Assembly: GCF_026212465.1 (NCBI RefSeq)
Contig: NC_080049.1
Coordinates: 4,869,783 to 4,933,782, forward strand
Direction of reading: 5' to 3'
DNA from: Amaranthus tricolor
Taxonomy: Eukaryota > Streptophyta > Magnoliopsida > Caryophyllales > Amaranthaceae
Length of the DNA stretch: 64,000 nucleotides
Below are positions 12,501 to 27,500 of this stretch, piece after piece. Within the stretch, counting starts at the first letter, position 1. Each line of letters starts with the position of its first letter. Made by a program: the position numbers and the translations under genes. Under the pieces are notes generated by a model. It searched no databases. It was given only the letters and a program-made list of their open reading frames with translations, and was not told the DNA's origin.

Positions 12501-15500
12501 GTCTTTCATTTTTTTTGTTTCAATATAAATTAATACTTCTATTAAATTGCTATCTGAAAATTGAGATAGCGGTTAAGTAGTAGAAAATGCTCTCTTTGAA
12601 ATGAAATAGTGATTTTACAATTTTCTCCTTTTTTTTAGTGCTTGAACTACAGGTTGCTTGGATTTAGGCTTTATGAAACAGATGCTCCAATGGAGATGGT
12701 CAACATGGTTTTAGAGCGAGTGATTCAGGTGTCTTACATTTTATAATTTCATTATTATCTTGCGATCCTTGAATTGTTTTCATGACATAGGTATAGATGT
12801 TCCTTGTGCTTTTGCATTCGATTGTGTTTATGGTAAATGACCTTTAATGTTATGGGTTAGAGATGTAATTTTATATAGTTCTTTAGTGGTACTAGGGCTT
12901 GAAAATTAGTTCCTTTGTGGCATATCAAGAGGAGTTCACAACCATATACTTCCTCCATTTTTTTCAAAGTGCCCTATTTCTAATGGTTCATGTAGCCAAC
13001 CCTAATCTTCTGGGATTAAAACTTATATTCTGACATGGTAGAAAATCAAACTGAATTGATTAATAATATTCATGTGGATGGCCACTGGAATTGATGTATT
13101 GGGTTATGTAGCCGACCCCAATCTTTTGGGATTAAGGCTTTGACATTGTTGTGTTATGCACAATTTTGATTTTAACACTTGCAAATGCACATCTTTAATC
13201 ATTAATATCTCTTAAATAATTTTTAGTAAAAGTTATGTAATGTTAATTTGACATGAAAAGTATAGAGCATAGAAAATCCAACAAAGCCCCAGATTAGTGC
13301 ATTTTCATAGCGATAAACATAAAATAGGTCAAATGAAAGTGCATGAATAGTGTTCATTATTGAGTTGGCGCACTTTTTAAACAACGAAAGTAGTTATGTG
13401 TGCGATTAATGTGTAGGCTCACTTGTTTATTCCTATTTTGAAGTTATTTTTTTATTTATTGATTTTATGTTAAATAAATTTAGTTCCTTCATTCCAAGAA
13501 GATTATACATAAGTGTAAAGGACATTACTTCACCTAGGTAAACCCAAAGAAGACTCACCTTCTCATAACGGTAATCAACAAAGGCCTTTCATGTTCTATC
13601 GATAAACAAGCATTCTCGAAAACTACCAATACATCTCGTAATCAACAAAATGTTCCTATGAAGATACCCTCATGCTAATCCCTTTGTAAGTTCTTTTTGT
13701 CTTTTTATTTTTTATTCCTTGAAATTTATGAATAAAAGAAATTACTAGTCGGTAGATGGCTTCTTAAACAAAAAACTATGAGTGATTTCTTGAGAGCTTT
13801 AGCATTGTGCATGTTAGATTAATTAGAGTCTATTTTACTTAGACACGGCCACACATGAGTATGGTGTTGTTACTTGGTATAAATACGTTTCTAATAATTA
13901 GAGATTATGAGGTTCAATGTATGTTTCATAGAAATTCTTTCCACAATTCACAAGATGATGGGGTATGGGGACATCACATTAATGAAACAAATTCATGATT
14001 GTAAAATACTTCACATTATTGATCATATATAAAGGTAACTGAAGTCTCACTTAAACTTGAAGCACCAAGTGAAATAAGGATTTGATATCTTTGTTGGAGC
14101 TTCAAGTATGTGATATGCCATGTGTTTGCTTAGAAATTAAGGAAAATTAAAACGTCAAAGTAAGTAACATAGAATAGTCAACACCATAGTGCAAAAAAAA
14201 GGGCCACATCAATTCGTATCAGTCAAGTGTTAAAGAGTTTCAAATCTACAAAAATCGTAAAGGTGTAAAGAAATTAGGTTTTAGATTGGTTCAAGGGATA
14301 TCTCATGAGTGATCTCGACCAGTATTTGGTAGTGGCGCATCATCCCCATTGCCGCATCACCGTGACCGTTATTCTAATCAAAACTGAAACCTCATTGTTT
14401 TTCTATGACAATCACTATTAAATTCATGTTTCTCTCTCTTGGTGAGTTCAAAATTGGGGAAGGGTGTCAGTCATGTCACATGGAATTTTAGGAAGATGTT
14501 TGACAGGGATATCAACCTTTTTGTGCCCATTGTACAGCTTCTTGCTTGGTTATCTATTTGCACTGCAATACTTTTGTGTTTGCATTTATGTTGGCGGTCC
14601 TTGGGGATTCATATTTTCAGAGGCGACTGTATGACAAGGAGTTTGAGTTGCTTTCTTTTGTAGTCGAAATTCCGACTACTATTTATTGTTCGCATAGTGC
14701 AAAAACACTCTTTGAGTCATAGTCGTGGTAAGGGCTTCAAAACGGTTTTTACAGTCAATGTGGACGGTTTTATATTGTCTTAGTATATATTATGTTCATT
14801 GTAAGCTCATTTCTACATACAGTGATGTGGGCAATATTTTGCACTATAAATATCACGGGACTTCTTTTGGTGCGTGTGGGATTCTTTGGATTCTATTTTT
14901 TGTAGGGCTTGTCTTATCTGCTGATTACTATCCTCAATAATCCCTCTTTTCCGAAAGCAAACTTATTTCAAAAGGCTAGGGTTCCTTTAGCATGAGATCT
15001 TGATACACTCCAAAGAGAAGTCCGGAATTGATTGTTTACCTAATTTCTGTATGCTTTGCAGCATTTACAGTGAGTTATGTCCGCGTGTCATTCTTTCGCT
15101 GTAAGGTAGCTTGGTATCTTTGGAGATGGTTTGTTATGAGGGAGGAATCTTGGTTTGTCTTCTTAATAATATGGGTTGACTGCTCTTTCATTTGAGAGTC
15201 TAGTAGAGTTAAGATTAAGAAGTGGCACAACACTGTTAGGGTTATAATGTAGATTGTAGAGTCTGTGGTAAGAAAGGTCAAGTGCTTTTCCAGAGCTTTT
15301 CCTTTCATACAGTGAGTTGTCAGATATAGTTTGCTGGCACTGCTGGTGATTATAAGGTTTTTGTATTGGGGAGACCAGAGATCTAATGATTACGGGTGAA
15401 CCTTTTCAATTTTTTTTTCTGCTTGATGGTAGCTTGTGTTTACTTTATTTGTTCTCATATTTTTGGCTGCTAAAGTTTAAAATTTTTATTGCGTGAAAAT

Positions 15501-18500
15501 ATGAATTGGTTACTCATTGATCTTTGTATATACTTCTACATTTTTTGAGCTTCTACGATGGTCGATGATGACCTTTTGGCGGACTGTTTGATGTTGCCTC
15601 TTTTATTGTTGAATACTACCATAAATTTCTTTACATCTTTTGGTGAATATGTTGAATTTTGTCTCAATTTAGGATATCTGTCAGTACCCAGACCTGGATA
15701 CTTATCTGAAAGTTGTGGACGGTTATGTTGATATCATCCTCCATAATCAAATGGTGAGTCAGATTTCAGTTTTATTGGTCCTCTTTTTTGTGGTAGTTTA
15801 GAATTTAGATCTAAATATTTGCTAGAATAATCTCTTTTCCGTTGTCCGGATAAAGGATGAAAAAAAATCTTTAACGTCCTCTATATTTGATTCATGCTTC
15901 ACATTTTAATATGTTCTCTCACGGGAGGATAGCTTTTAGGAATAAAGGAAGGAATTTAATATTTTTTTAGTGATTTTACTATCAGAACGAGGCACTGTGG
16001 TTTCAGTTTTATGTAATGAATAGTATTTTTTGTTGAGTACCACCTTGCTTTGTTGCGAAAGCTGCTTCCAAATTTACTTCTTTAACCTTATATTCTCTAT
16101 TTTCATGCAATTTACCACCTCAATAATTTAAAAAGTGAGTGACTGTAGTTGAGTGCTGCTCAAACTGCGGAATAGAAAGGGATTTGGGAACCCATTCATG
16201 AGAAGCCCAAAAATTAATTGCATGAACTTAGTCAAACCTTGACCACTCTTTCCAAAATATCTTGCCAGATTTTACATTGGTTCTCAATTCTCAGCAATGT
16301 TCTGGCAGTCTGGCTTTTAACCATCAGTGTATCATCAGCTAAGATTTAGAATCTTCTATCCTATATAGTGGTCATCTTGAACTAACTGACCCTACAGTTG
16401 TTCCTGCTTTGCTCAATTTAATGGCAGAAAAGTGAATTGGAAGTGCTTCTTGAAGGGATTGCAGAGCGAGCAAGCAACAAATGGTTAAGTGATGCTGAGC
16501 TTGAGAGCTTGCAATCAGTTTTTATCAAGATTCTTGGTCATACAAAGTGTTTGGAAGATATTTTAGAGCTGGTATGCTTCTACTTCTCTAACATTTAAGG
16601 TTAATCCTACTTTTTTCTTGAAAAATGCTGAATGCATCTCCAAGGATGTGGCTCGCTAGTAAATGCATCTGCTATGTTATTTGGAGTGAAGTATGTTTTT
16701 AAACTTGGTTACATAGTGCTTAAATAATTTTCAATTTAAGGCATAGATACTCTGTTCTGAAGTGTACATCAAGTCTTTTACTTTTAGTGTTTAGTTACTA
16801 TTCTCTAATAAGTAATCTCTATGGTAAGATTCATGTAGAGTAATCTGGTGCACAGAAATATTTATCGCATTGCTATTGGAACTAGATAAGTTTTGCTACA
16901 ATGACCATTTGTAAGGTAATGTGACATGAGAAAAGTTTGTTGAGTGCTGAGCTGATATCAAATGGAGTATCCATGTGCTCATATACTCTTTCTGTATCTC
17001 TGTCATTTCGTTTTTCTTTGCTTTTAGACTTCCTATAATTCTTCATTTATCGTTAGATCCCTGCGTCTCTGGTGTCCCTCAACTCCCTTAGCCCAAGGAT
17101 CCCAGTGGGAAAAGAGGGGGAGATTTATTTATTTATTTATTTATTTTTTATTTTTTTGCTTTCAGATTTCATTTCCTGGAGAAAATGCTTTTTCAGATTT
17201 TGGGTTTACTTTGCAGCTTGCAGTTTACCAAAAACCTTCTGAGCCTAACACTTTGACATATTTTTGCCTGAAACTTGAATTAGTTTTTAAGTAGTTGTGA
17301 AGTATTCAACTGGAAGTGTGTGCCACTAAATGAAGTTACGATGTTCTTGTTTTTTGTAATCACTGTCTGATTTAATTGCAGAATGCTTTGGCTGAAATCA
17401 TAGATGCCATGCGCGGGACATCGAAGAATTCCATTAATATGCGTATTCTTGAAATTGCTACAAGGTACATAGTACCTTTTGCCTAATATCAATGTTTCAT
17501 ACTGATGCTTGTGTATTTTTGGAGGTTAATACCTTTTCATTTCACTCTGCGTTAGGAGAATGGGCTTATTTTTTCTTTTATTCTTCCATATGATTTGTTG
17601 TGTGGCTTGAAAGGTCGTACGACTAAATTGCATGCGCAGAGCACTTAGGTCTAGAATAAAATAACAAAGTAATCTGAATTGTTAGTTAGGTACTCTTTTG
17701 AAAAACTGTGTGATGTAAGGCAATGCATCCTTTTATTTACACTAATCTGGTCGCACATTTTTTTTTAATAAGCGGGCTCTTTGATTAGTTCTCAGAATGG
17801 GGAGAGGGGATCAATTTTTCTCCCTAGAAACACTTTTGCTCGTTGAAAGCTGCACGACATCTACCATATAGTTCAAAAGCATTTAAATACATTTTAATTA
17901 TTAAAATCAAATCTTATGTATGAAGTCTGTTATGGAACAGAATTATTATTCTATTGCTTATGGAAGCTACCTAATTAAGGAAATCTAACAATCTCATATA
18001 GCCTTCTAAATTCTGTGACGAGAAACTTTTCATCATATTGATGATATAACTGACACCCATTGCAAAATCATAAAGTTGGGAATCAAAAAAAATATTTCAA
18101 CTATGAGAAACTTTGTTACCCTCCAACAGATAGAGCCAAACGCCTCTCATAGGAGAGACAATTATTGTTTTCGTATTAACTAGTACTTCCTCCTATTTGT
18201 TTTTTGGCACTAATCACCAATGACTCTTAGCTTGTATTTTATTCTCATTGTATCAGTTAAAACATAGTCAAATGATATCTTGTTTGATTTTATCTAATGT
18301 AAATTTTATTAATATGAATGTATAATATTTAAATAAGCACTGTTCGAGAAATTTAGGATTGAAAAAGCGCATGGGCAAGTGTGCAAAACTTGATTAGAAT
18401 AGGATAGAGTACTTTCTGACAGAAAAAACAAGCGGTGTGTGATATATTAGCTGCAAGGGTATTATGGGTAACTATTACTAGTTTGTTATAATATTAGAGG

Positions 18501-21500
18501 AGGAAAAAAACTAGTATAAATAAGAATGGCTAAGTAGAGGAACATATCTTGAAATATTATTACATTTTTTGGTCGAGTTTTATGCTCATTTTGGGAGAGT
18601 TGCAAGCCTCTTGAATGCTTGTATTACTATTTTTTCTGTTTTGTAGTTGTTTTCTGTGTTCTTGGTAAAACCTTCATCAATCCAAAAGATCGACATTAAT
18701 CTCCTGCCAAAGCCAACACCACCCGCGAGATTTTCTCTTCTTTCCACCCGCGACATTCACCTTGGCCAAAAACTCAAAAAATAATCGCAGTTTTACCGTG
18801 ACCAGAAACTCATTTTCTCTCCCTTCATTGAAGTTGAGAAGAAAATATCCTTGAGTTAGTTCTTTAAATTCATGCCTAGAATACCCATTTTCATCAAGAT
18901 CTTCCTTACACCCATTTTGAGCTTTGACTCTATTTGAATGGGTGCAAGTTCCTTTAGATTTCTCGTAATCTGTTTGTAACCTTTAATACTCCTCCTGAAG
19001 CCCTTTTCTGGCTAATTTGCAGAAGCTATATTTTAAAAGTGAAATTATGCTTCAGCTTTCGAAAACATGTTCATAATCATAATTATACAATCTCCTTAAT
19101 TGATTTGTTTTGGTGTATGAAGTGAACTCCATAATTGGGATAAGGCTTTGGCATGTCCTACATTTGTAATTTTAAATAGGTTTTTAGGATTTGTGGCATC
19201 CTGATTTTTCACTACTCGATGCAATACGACAGTGTGGTTTAATTTTTGCATTGTGGTAGCGAGGGATGGGAACCATGGTGGAAATCAATTTATCGTGAAA
19301 AGGGAGATTAGAAAACTTTTAAAAAAGAAAAATAACCTATAGTAAAAAAGATAGACTTCTCACGGACTTACTGACATAGTCGACTCTAACCCCTTTTCAA
19401 AGCCAACCATGGTGAAAAACTAGTGTACCGTTGAAGAGGGAGATTAGAAAACTTTCAAAAACAAAAACAAACCTAAAGTAAAAATACAATCTTCTTACCG
19501 GATTGTTGATATTGCCGACTCTAACCCCTAGCCATTCAAGAAAAAAGAGAGTGATTGAAAATAAGAATAGGATTGGTAGAGAAGAAGAAAGAGGGTTGAG
19601 ACTGATAGTGTAAAGAGAGAAGAGGTGGTGAGGTGAGAGGGGAACTGTCAAAGTAAAGATAGAAGGGGTGGTGAGGAGAGGGAGAGAGAGGTTAGAGAGA
19701 GGAACGAGATTAATTAAGATGCTCAAGGAGAATATAAATGTTTGAAACCACAAACATGTGGTATCAACTATACCGTTTCTTATTTTGAAAATTTTGCCAA
19801 AGTTGTTTTTTAAAAGCTGGATAGCTGAAGACATTTTGTTTAGACTTGTTCATATATATTTTTGAACGATCACTTACATTACATCATAACATATAAGATC
19901 AGTTAGCGTTTGAATATACATGAAAGTAAAGGTTGAAATTTATCTTGTCTTTATTTGTTCATTTTTGAAGAGTGAAATATGTCACTTGCAAACCAACTGA
20001 TCAAGCTACTATGCCCTTCATTAAGGAGAAAGAGTGGGTTACGTATCACAGGAGGAAGAAAAAGAGCAATCAAGGAAATGCAACAAACTTAGGCTGACAT
20101 GGCACAAGAGGAGAAACAAACTACAATTCTGTAATAACAGATTTTGAGAATAAAATTGTAATGGCAGTGCATTCTGTTTTGTATTTACTGGATCCTTCTA
20201 GGGGATGCAAGATAGAAATCTAGCACTATATATAGTAGCATTTAAGGGTAGCTGAAGTGTGCAGAAAGTGTAATCAGTATCTTGTGGTAGGAGTGACGGA
20301 CACTCAAAAAATCAGCTGCTGTAACCTTTTTCTTTTTCTTTCTAATGCCATCTTCTCTTCATCCCTTCTTCTAAATAATCTTTCCCTTAAATTTGTAACC
20401 CAGATCATAGCACAAGCATGCTTTAGAGACGCAGAGTTCTTGTGCATTTATTATTTGTATTTGATAATTTTTCATGCTGAAAGTTAAAATTGTGAATCAC
20501 TGTGGCACATCAGTGGCATCTGTCTGCTGGATATTATACGATGACACTTGTGCTGTATCAATGTCACTGCAATTACAAGTGTGAGGAGTAGTACCAGTCC
20601 AGTAGTATGCTCAGGTTGTATTTCTAGATGCAACTTTTTAAAAAAAACAAGCTATCTTATGGCTTAATTATATTTATTTTGCAGGAATGGCATTATCAAG
20701 AGTCCTTCTATTATACAGTTCCTTTTTGAAGTTGGTCAAAGTCTGCATAAAGGGAAAGATTCTGCAAATATGCTGAACTCTGATAATCAATCTTTGCAGC
20801 GTTTACTTTTGCGTTTCGTGCATATGGTAATAAGTTGTACATTCACCATATCAAATCAACATCTCTTGCACCCTTACCCCAATGTCTATTTTTTGTTTTA
20901 TGGACCTTTCTTGCCTTCATTTGCTGTTATGACTTATGTGTATCATGTTTTTGTTACTGCTGTGCAGGTAGATTTTGGGACAGATTGGGAACGCCACCTG
21001 GCATTTCTGATTGAATGCCGCGCATCTTTTGCTAGTTTCGATGAAATGAAGGTCGGTAATCTGTATTCTCTAGCAGACATTGCCTCTGTAGAGCAAAACA
21101 ATGCTATGACGAGTAGTTTAATGTTCTTCCCTTTTCTTTTAATCAAATCATTGATCAATCAATCTGCACTTTGCCAATGCAAGAAATAATGAGAGGCAGA
21201 GAGAGAGCAGGTCCATATGTTGACTAAGTTGGTACTAAGGTATCTATAGCTTTTGTTAGCTTCTCCAATTTTTCTGAATCACATCTATTCTTTAGTTGAG
21301 TAAATTTGAATTCAATGTTTTCAAAGGCATTGAAGTATAATACTGTGTATCTATTTCTACAGAATTGATGAGTAGAAGTGTTTGCATGTTCCTGCTTTGG
21401 TTATAGTTTGAGTCTCAACCCTCTCCCTCGCCCAAATAAAACGCTTCTCAGATTATCGTAACTTAAGTGGGAGCCTCACGACGGCATATTACAAATTATC

Positions 21501-24500
21501 GCTTGCATCAACATTATTGCCCGCATGTATAACATGACCGTATTCAAAAGTTATTGAGCTTGCCGCGACTGAACAATTGGCTGAAACAGCTGTGAAACCA
21601 TCCATATTGACTGTGAAAGCCATTTCACGACCTAAACATTACTACGGCTACGCTTGAAAACATCATCGTATCTTGACCATACTATCAAGTGTTTTTTGAG
21701 TTTATTGTTAACGATATATTGGCCAAGACAACCACAATATCATCCGCGTCAACCACAAAAGCAATATCTCAGCTAATACCAGTTACCACTGTGAACGAAA
21801 CGTCAATTTTTCTCTATACATGACAGGCGGTGGTGCAATGTTTTGGCTTGTTAGTATGCTACTACCTTCTTAGTTACAGAATGCATCAGCCACATTTATA
21901 CTTTTATGTGCTTGTATTCTCGACTTTGAACTTTTTATTTCTATAAGTAAACATTGGTATGTTATAATTAAATGATAGTCTTATAGAGAAATGCTTTAAA
22001 AAGGTTTAAGAGACACGTGAAATTTAATTATTTTTTACGTTATTTCATATTTTGACTGATCAATTGGCATCATTTAGCAAACCATAATCATTCAAGTTGA
22101 GTATAACCTATTGTTTTGAGAAGGAAAAAAAATCTTTTATGAAAAACATCTAGATCTTGGCAGTTTCTAACGCTACTTATAGTCAGTTGTCTCGAATTAA
22201 ATAGCACTTGTATCGTACAGGAATCTCTTGTTCATCATGCAAACTGCTTAGTGATGAAGACACTGAAAGATGCCAAACAGCATCTCTCTTTTGCAAGATC
22301 ATGTTTAGCATTTTCTGAGGCGACAATTCCTTCTATTACGACTCCTGCAAAGCAGCTATTTCTTTATCTTGAAACTGCTGAGGTACTAGAGATGGCTAAG
22401 CTAGTTGACCTCATTCTGATAAAATAATCATATGCTTACTTGTTCTGGTATGTCAGGTTGCGCTGACCAGTAGCTTAGTTTGTCATTCAGATGGATTGAT
22501 AGATTCAGCTCTAAGCTCTCTTCAAAGTCTTGTTTTTGAGGGTTAGCCTGCTGTTTTTTTAATTCATAAAGCATTTTATTCAAAGTTTATTTCTTGCATG
22601 AGATGCACATAGTTGGCTGTTAAATTATATCTGTCAACCAGAAGATCTGATTCATCAAAAGCTCATTTGAATTGTCTATTAATTTTTTTATGGTACGAAA
22701 CATTTATCAGAAACAAGTTTTCAAGACATTAAGTTTTGGATATATTATGAGACCATTTCGTTATTTTATTTCAAAATGAATGTCGATTGTATGTACTCTT
22801 GCATGCCAGCCTTAAGGATCTTTGGTGAAATGAAGAGTATGAGTAGCATATATGACGACCTATCTTATTTTGTCTTCTTACTATTCTTATGGTGTTTTAT
22901 CCCCTCGATAATTGTTCCAATTTTTTCACTGTTCAAGAGGGTTAACTTAATACTTCTTTATGATTAGCTTTCTGATTCTACCTTCATTTACAAAACAATG
23001 CTTGTATGAAATGTGTACATGTTAATAATGGATTTCAAGCTAGGTTTTTTTGTCATTGGTACTTTTCGTTGATGATCAAAATGACGCGAAAGTACCATTC
23101 ACTTTATAAGGTTTGAATTTTCCTGACATTTGAATCCTAGTAAAAGAAACCTCACCTTCTTACACTGAAGTGACTTATGACTAATTATTTTTAGTGATTC
23201 GCTATTGTTTCTCTTCCGTGTGGTTACCATTCTTACGAAAGCGAATGATTTGTTAAATCAAACTTGTTTATACTTTAGATGAACGTACTTTTTGCTAAAC
23301 ACAAACTTGTTAGTGAATATGATTGTTTTGAGGTGGCGAGAACATGCACTATTACTTTGTTAGTGATGAATATTATTTATTTTGTGTATTTGGATTTTAT
23401 TGATTGCTATTGCCTTTTCTTTTCTGCTTTATTATTAATTATGTGATGTGCACGTTAAAAAATTATGCTTACATCATTTGTGTGCTATTGTAGATTCACG
23501 GTTACAACTTGATGTTGACAGAATCATCTGCATAATTCAAAAACTGTCTGGCCTTTTGATCATGGTTCCAGGTACTGCATATGTTTCTAGATTTCACAGT
23601 GTTAAGTTATTTTCAAATAACTTGTGTAATAGCTTTTTTACTCATTAACAATGATTTTTGCACATATGTCCATTATGTATCTGGTAAGTTGATTGACATT
23701 CCCACGAAATTGGAGATGGGAATCATGATCTGTCTCTAGCAATGGGGGCATGGGGCACATCATTACTGTTTGCAGCCGAATTATGAATTAAAACTTCATT
23801 CATTTTTAATAACTATTAAATTAAGTATTATTACAAATATATTTGAAAATATGCTTTTAACATATTAAAAGAAGCAATATAACTCAACAAAAGCACACCA
23901 GTTAAAAATTTTTGTTTGAGTTGTAAAAAAAAGAAAACAAAGTTTAAGTAAAACTTAACATTTCAATGGTGCAAAAGAAAACACATGGATTAAGTACTAA
24001 AAGAAATATGAATTAGAGATTAGCAAATCATAAAAGTATCCAACAAATAAAAGCAAAAAGAACAAAGTAGACACAACTTTCTTTATTTTCTCCATCAAAC
24101 ATCACACAACTTTCTGATTCTACATCTTCTCCATTAAACATCACCACCTTCTGATTCATTCGTCATCTTCTCCATCAAACATCTTTGCTTCATCCATTAA
24201 TCATTACGACCTTCTTAAATGCAGTGTACTGCTTTATTCATCAAACATCACCACATACCACGCACCATCTTTTGTACTACGACGACGAATTCTAAAAGAA
24301 GACACAAAGTAGACAAAACATAAAGAACAAAGTGAGAAAACTAACCTGAACAACAATTACGGGTTGAAGAAAGAGACTCGCTTTTCAAAGTTAAAATATT
24401 TCATTAGTACACTTTCTCTATCACATTTAATTATGAATTTTGCAAAACCTAATTTTATGAAATTTTCAGATTTTTTTGAATATGAAGTTTCAATTTGTAG

Positions 24501-27500
24501 TATGATGACTTGCCCAAAAGGGTTTATATAAGTTTCGTTATATGTTTTCTTTTGTTTTGTTTTTTTTTTTTTTTTTGGTTCTATAGTCAATACATACTTT
24601 ACATAATTGACAATTTACTTTTTTAAAATCTTTTTCTGCATTATTTGTTATTGGAAAATCACAATAATATTGAATGTGGTATATAAACAGTACACATGAA
24701 TAGTCGATATTAGAAGAAGCTACATAAGAAATAAAGAATTAAGAAATCACAAACTGTTTACAATAAGGGTGATTATCGGCCATTATCCATTACATAAAGA
24801 TGAATGCAACGCTTTTTATACTATGAGATTTAATGGTACGGTGTTTCACAAACATGTTATAAATCGGTATAATGGTGCTATTAAGTTTTTGTTCCACACA
24901 GTTAACCACTCTTTGATATTAAAAGGCCTAAAATTGATATTGAATGGTTGAACATTTCATCTTCTTCAAATGTGAATTTCTTATCAACTCTCCTGTATTC
25001 AAGTCCATTCCATAGTGTAAAAATGCAATAACTGTCGCGATCGTGGTAACCGGAGTGATTGATTATCGTAACGGTTAAATATCGGTTGAATCATAAGATA
25101 TCCCCTGCTATGTACGCAATTTATTTACACCTTTTACAACACGAGAAATGTCAATTTATTTGTTTTGAAAACCTTTACAACGAGGCCGATACGACTTTGT
25201 TTTTACACTATGGTCCAACCTGCACATCTATCTTTATCTCATGGTGATAGATTTATAGACCACATAGTTTTGAATTTAGATATTAAGTGTTTAAGTTGGA
25301 TACCCCTTGAACTTTTTAAAGGTGGGATTGTGGTGAATAGATGGGTTTTTATCAATGAAAAGGCCTTGTAATTAAAGTTCAGGTACGGAATATGTATGAT
25401 GTTATTATTTTAACTTGTGTGGTGTTGACCATAAATCCATGATGATATCTGGTCTAATTGAATTGTTTAGCAGTTGGTGGCCATGTGGTTTCCCACACAT
25501 GTGATTGCAATTAGTGATCCAATCCATGTATTGGGGAGGCTTTGTAATAGGGATGTGCTTGAAGAGTCTTAATTAGTTGATGTGGTCAATTAGATGGGGG
25601 TTATAGACTTGTAGAGGAATTGAAAAAGAAAAATCTCTTTACTATAACTTTCTTTGACCACATGAGGTAGTTTCATATTTTAAGTTGGAAATGGTTAAAT
25701 TGCAAGAGAAGCTACTCCCAAGTCCCAATATTTGGATAAAATTTGAAGCTCCACTCAAATTTTGTGTTGAACCAATTCTCCCAATCATATAGTCTAGTTT
25801 TATAGTGGAACTAGTTATACTGGCTTCTACACAAAGAAATCAAGAGAGAGAGAGAAAGAGAGCTTTGGGATATGTTAATCAACAACTGTTAACTCAGATG
25901 ACGAATTTTAGGCAAACAACAATCAATAAAAGTACTAATATGTCGTGTTGCATAACCATGGGACTTATTTTCTACTGCCTACTAACAATGCGCACGAAAC
26001 TTTAGATTTATGCACCGTAAAGTAGTGATCACACTAAAAAATCATATAATCGAATTCATCTACTTGAGTTTTTCTATCTGGATTTTATACTTGAATGTAT
26101 CCTTTCGAAATTCGAAGTACCAACGTTATACCTTTATTGTTTTGAAAAAATAATTGGTTCCAAACATATTTACTGCTTCATCTTATATTGAAGTTTTTTT
26201 AATTAAATACTCCCTTAATCCCCTTTTGTTTGCCAGAATTGCTTTACTTTATTGACTGCTTTATGTGTAGGTATGGGGTAAACATTAGGAGACAAGGGCA
26301 TACTTTGATGTTGTCTTGTGTCAAAGTTCATTCTTGATAGATTGTTAAATGGTCTGCTTCACTTGTAGGTAACCCTATGCATGGAGTCACCCACATCCCA
26401 AAGAAATTGCTCTCATTGGTCAATTCTCACTCATGGTAATGTTTTACTGACAATAAATAATCATGCTTTTTAGATTATGTTGCCCCCTTTTTTTAATGCA
26501 AAGTATTATCAGGCGAATAACTCCAAGGTTGAGAGTCAGAACATTGTGCACAAACATTTTATTATTGGCAGCATTATCACAGCATAATCTCCCATACTAT
26601 CCTACTGGCATAAAAGAGGTACGTTATTAAGTTATTTGATAGGTTCTTTTCCGATATGCTAAAATGTCTTATGTTCTTTTACGGTTTAAATATATTTTTC
26701 TTATGTTACTGTATAAAAGTCTGTTCTTTGCTTATTCAAAATAAGTTATTTTCCAAGTTAATACCTTGCACATCTTATTTTCTTAGAATCCTCTCATAGA
26801 AACTTCACTGATAAGTGGTTGTATATGGTACTTATCATCTTATTTGCAGTATTCTCTGTAGAAGCATTCCCAATGGCTTACTGGTGTACTCCTGTTGTCT
26901 GATCTTAGTGCTGAAAAGCTCCTTAGTCCTAAAATCTTGGCTTTCTGTGTTTGTTTTTTTAGTACCCCAGTGAAAGGTCTCTATTGAATCGCATGCTGAT
27001 TTTCACCTTCTAGCTTATTGCAAATTTATTTATCTTTGGTGATCCTTGTAAGTCAAGGAGAATAGCATGGTCTGTCCTAATTCCTATGAAGCTTGTCCAT
27101 GTGTGCCTAAATGCTCTTAATAATACATGTTTTCTGTCTGTTATTTGACATCACGTCGGAATGAACATGTGTTGCATGACTTGCATCTCTGTAAAATTAT
27201 ATGAAATAGTACCATCATCTCATAGTAATGTATTGGTTTTTATTTTGTCTTTTTAAAGTAGATTGCACTTATTTTCTTTGGTAAAGTTCTAATAATCAGT
27301 GCTTGATATAACTTAAATCATGGCTACTGTGAATTCACTCAATTAGAATATGGAAAATCTTTGTGTTTCTTGCTTGCTTGTCATATATGTAATTTTGTGT
27401 ATGCAGGTTCCTGGAAATAACCTCCTATATTTTGATGAACCGTCCTACCATGAAGAACTTTCATCATTTTGCAGCTACTTACTTCAGGATCTGCTTTTTG

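Noticed and set aside
19397..19834. 145-codon minus-strand ORF, hydrophobic and Ser/Leu-rich
   Set aside because: Lies in an intron over a tandem duplication and A/G-rich DNA; low-complexity translation with no family features.
20770..21189. 139-codon plus-strand ORF
   Set aside because: It is two real exons of the VPS35L-like gene (20685-20826 and 20968-21051) read through the short intron between them, which happens to be open.
24357..25371. Small ORFs in the 23.6-26.3 kb intron
   Set aside because: AT-rich intron between exons 23494-23571 and 26369-26435; no family features, codon bias or splice support.
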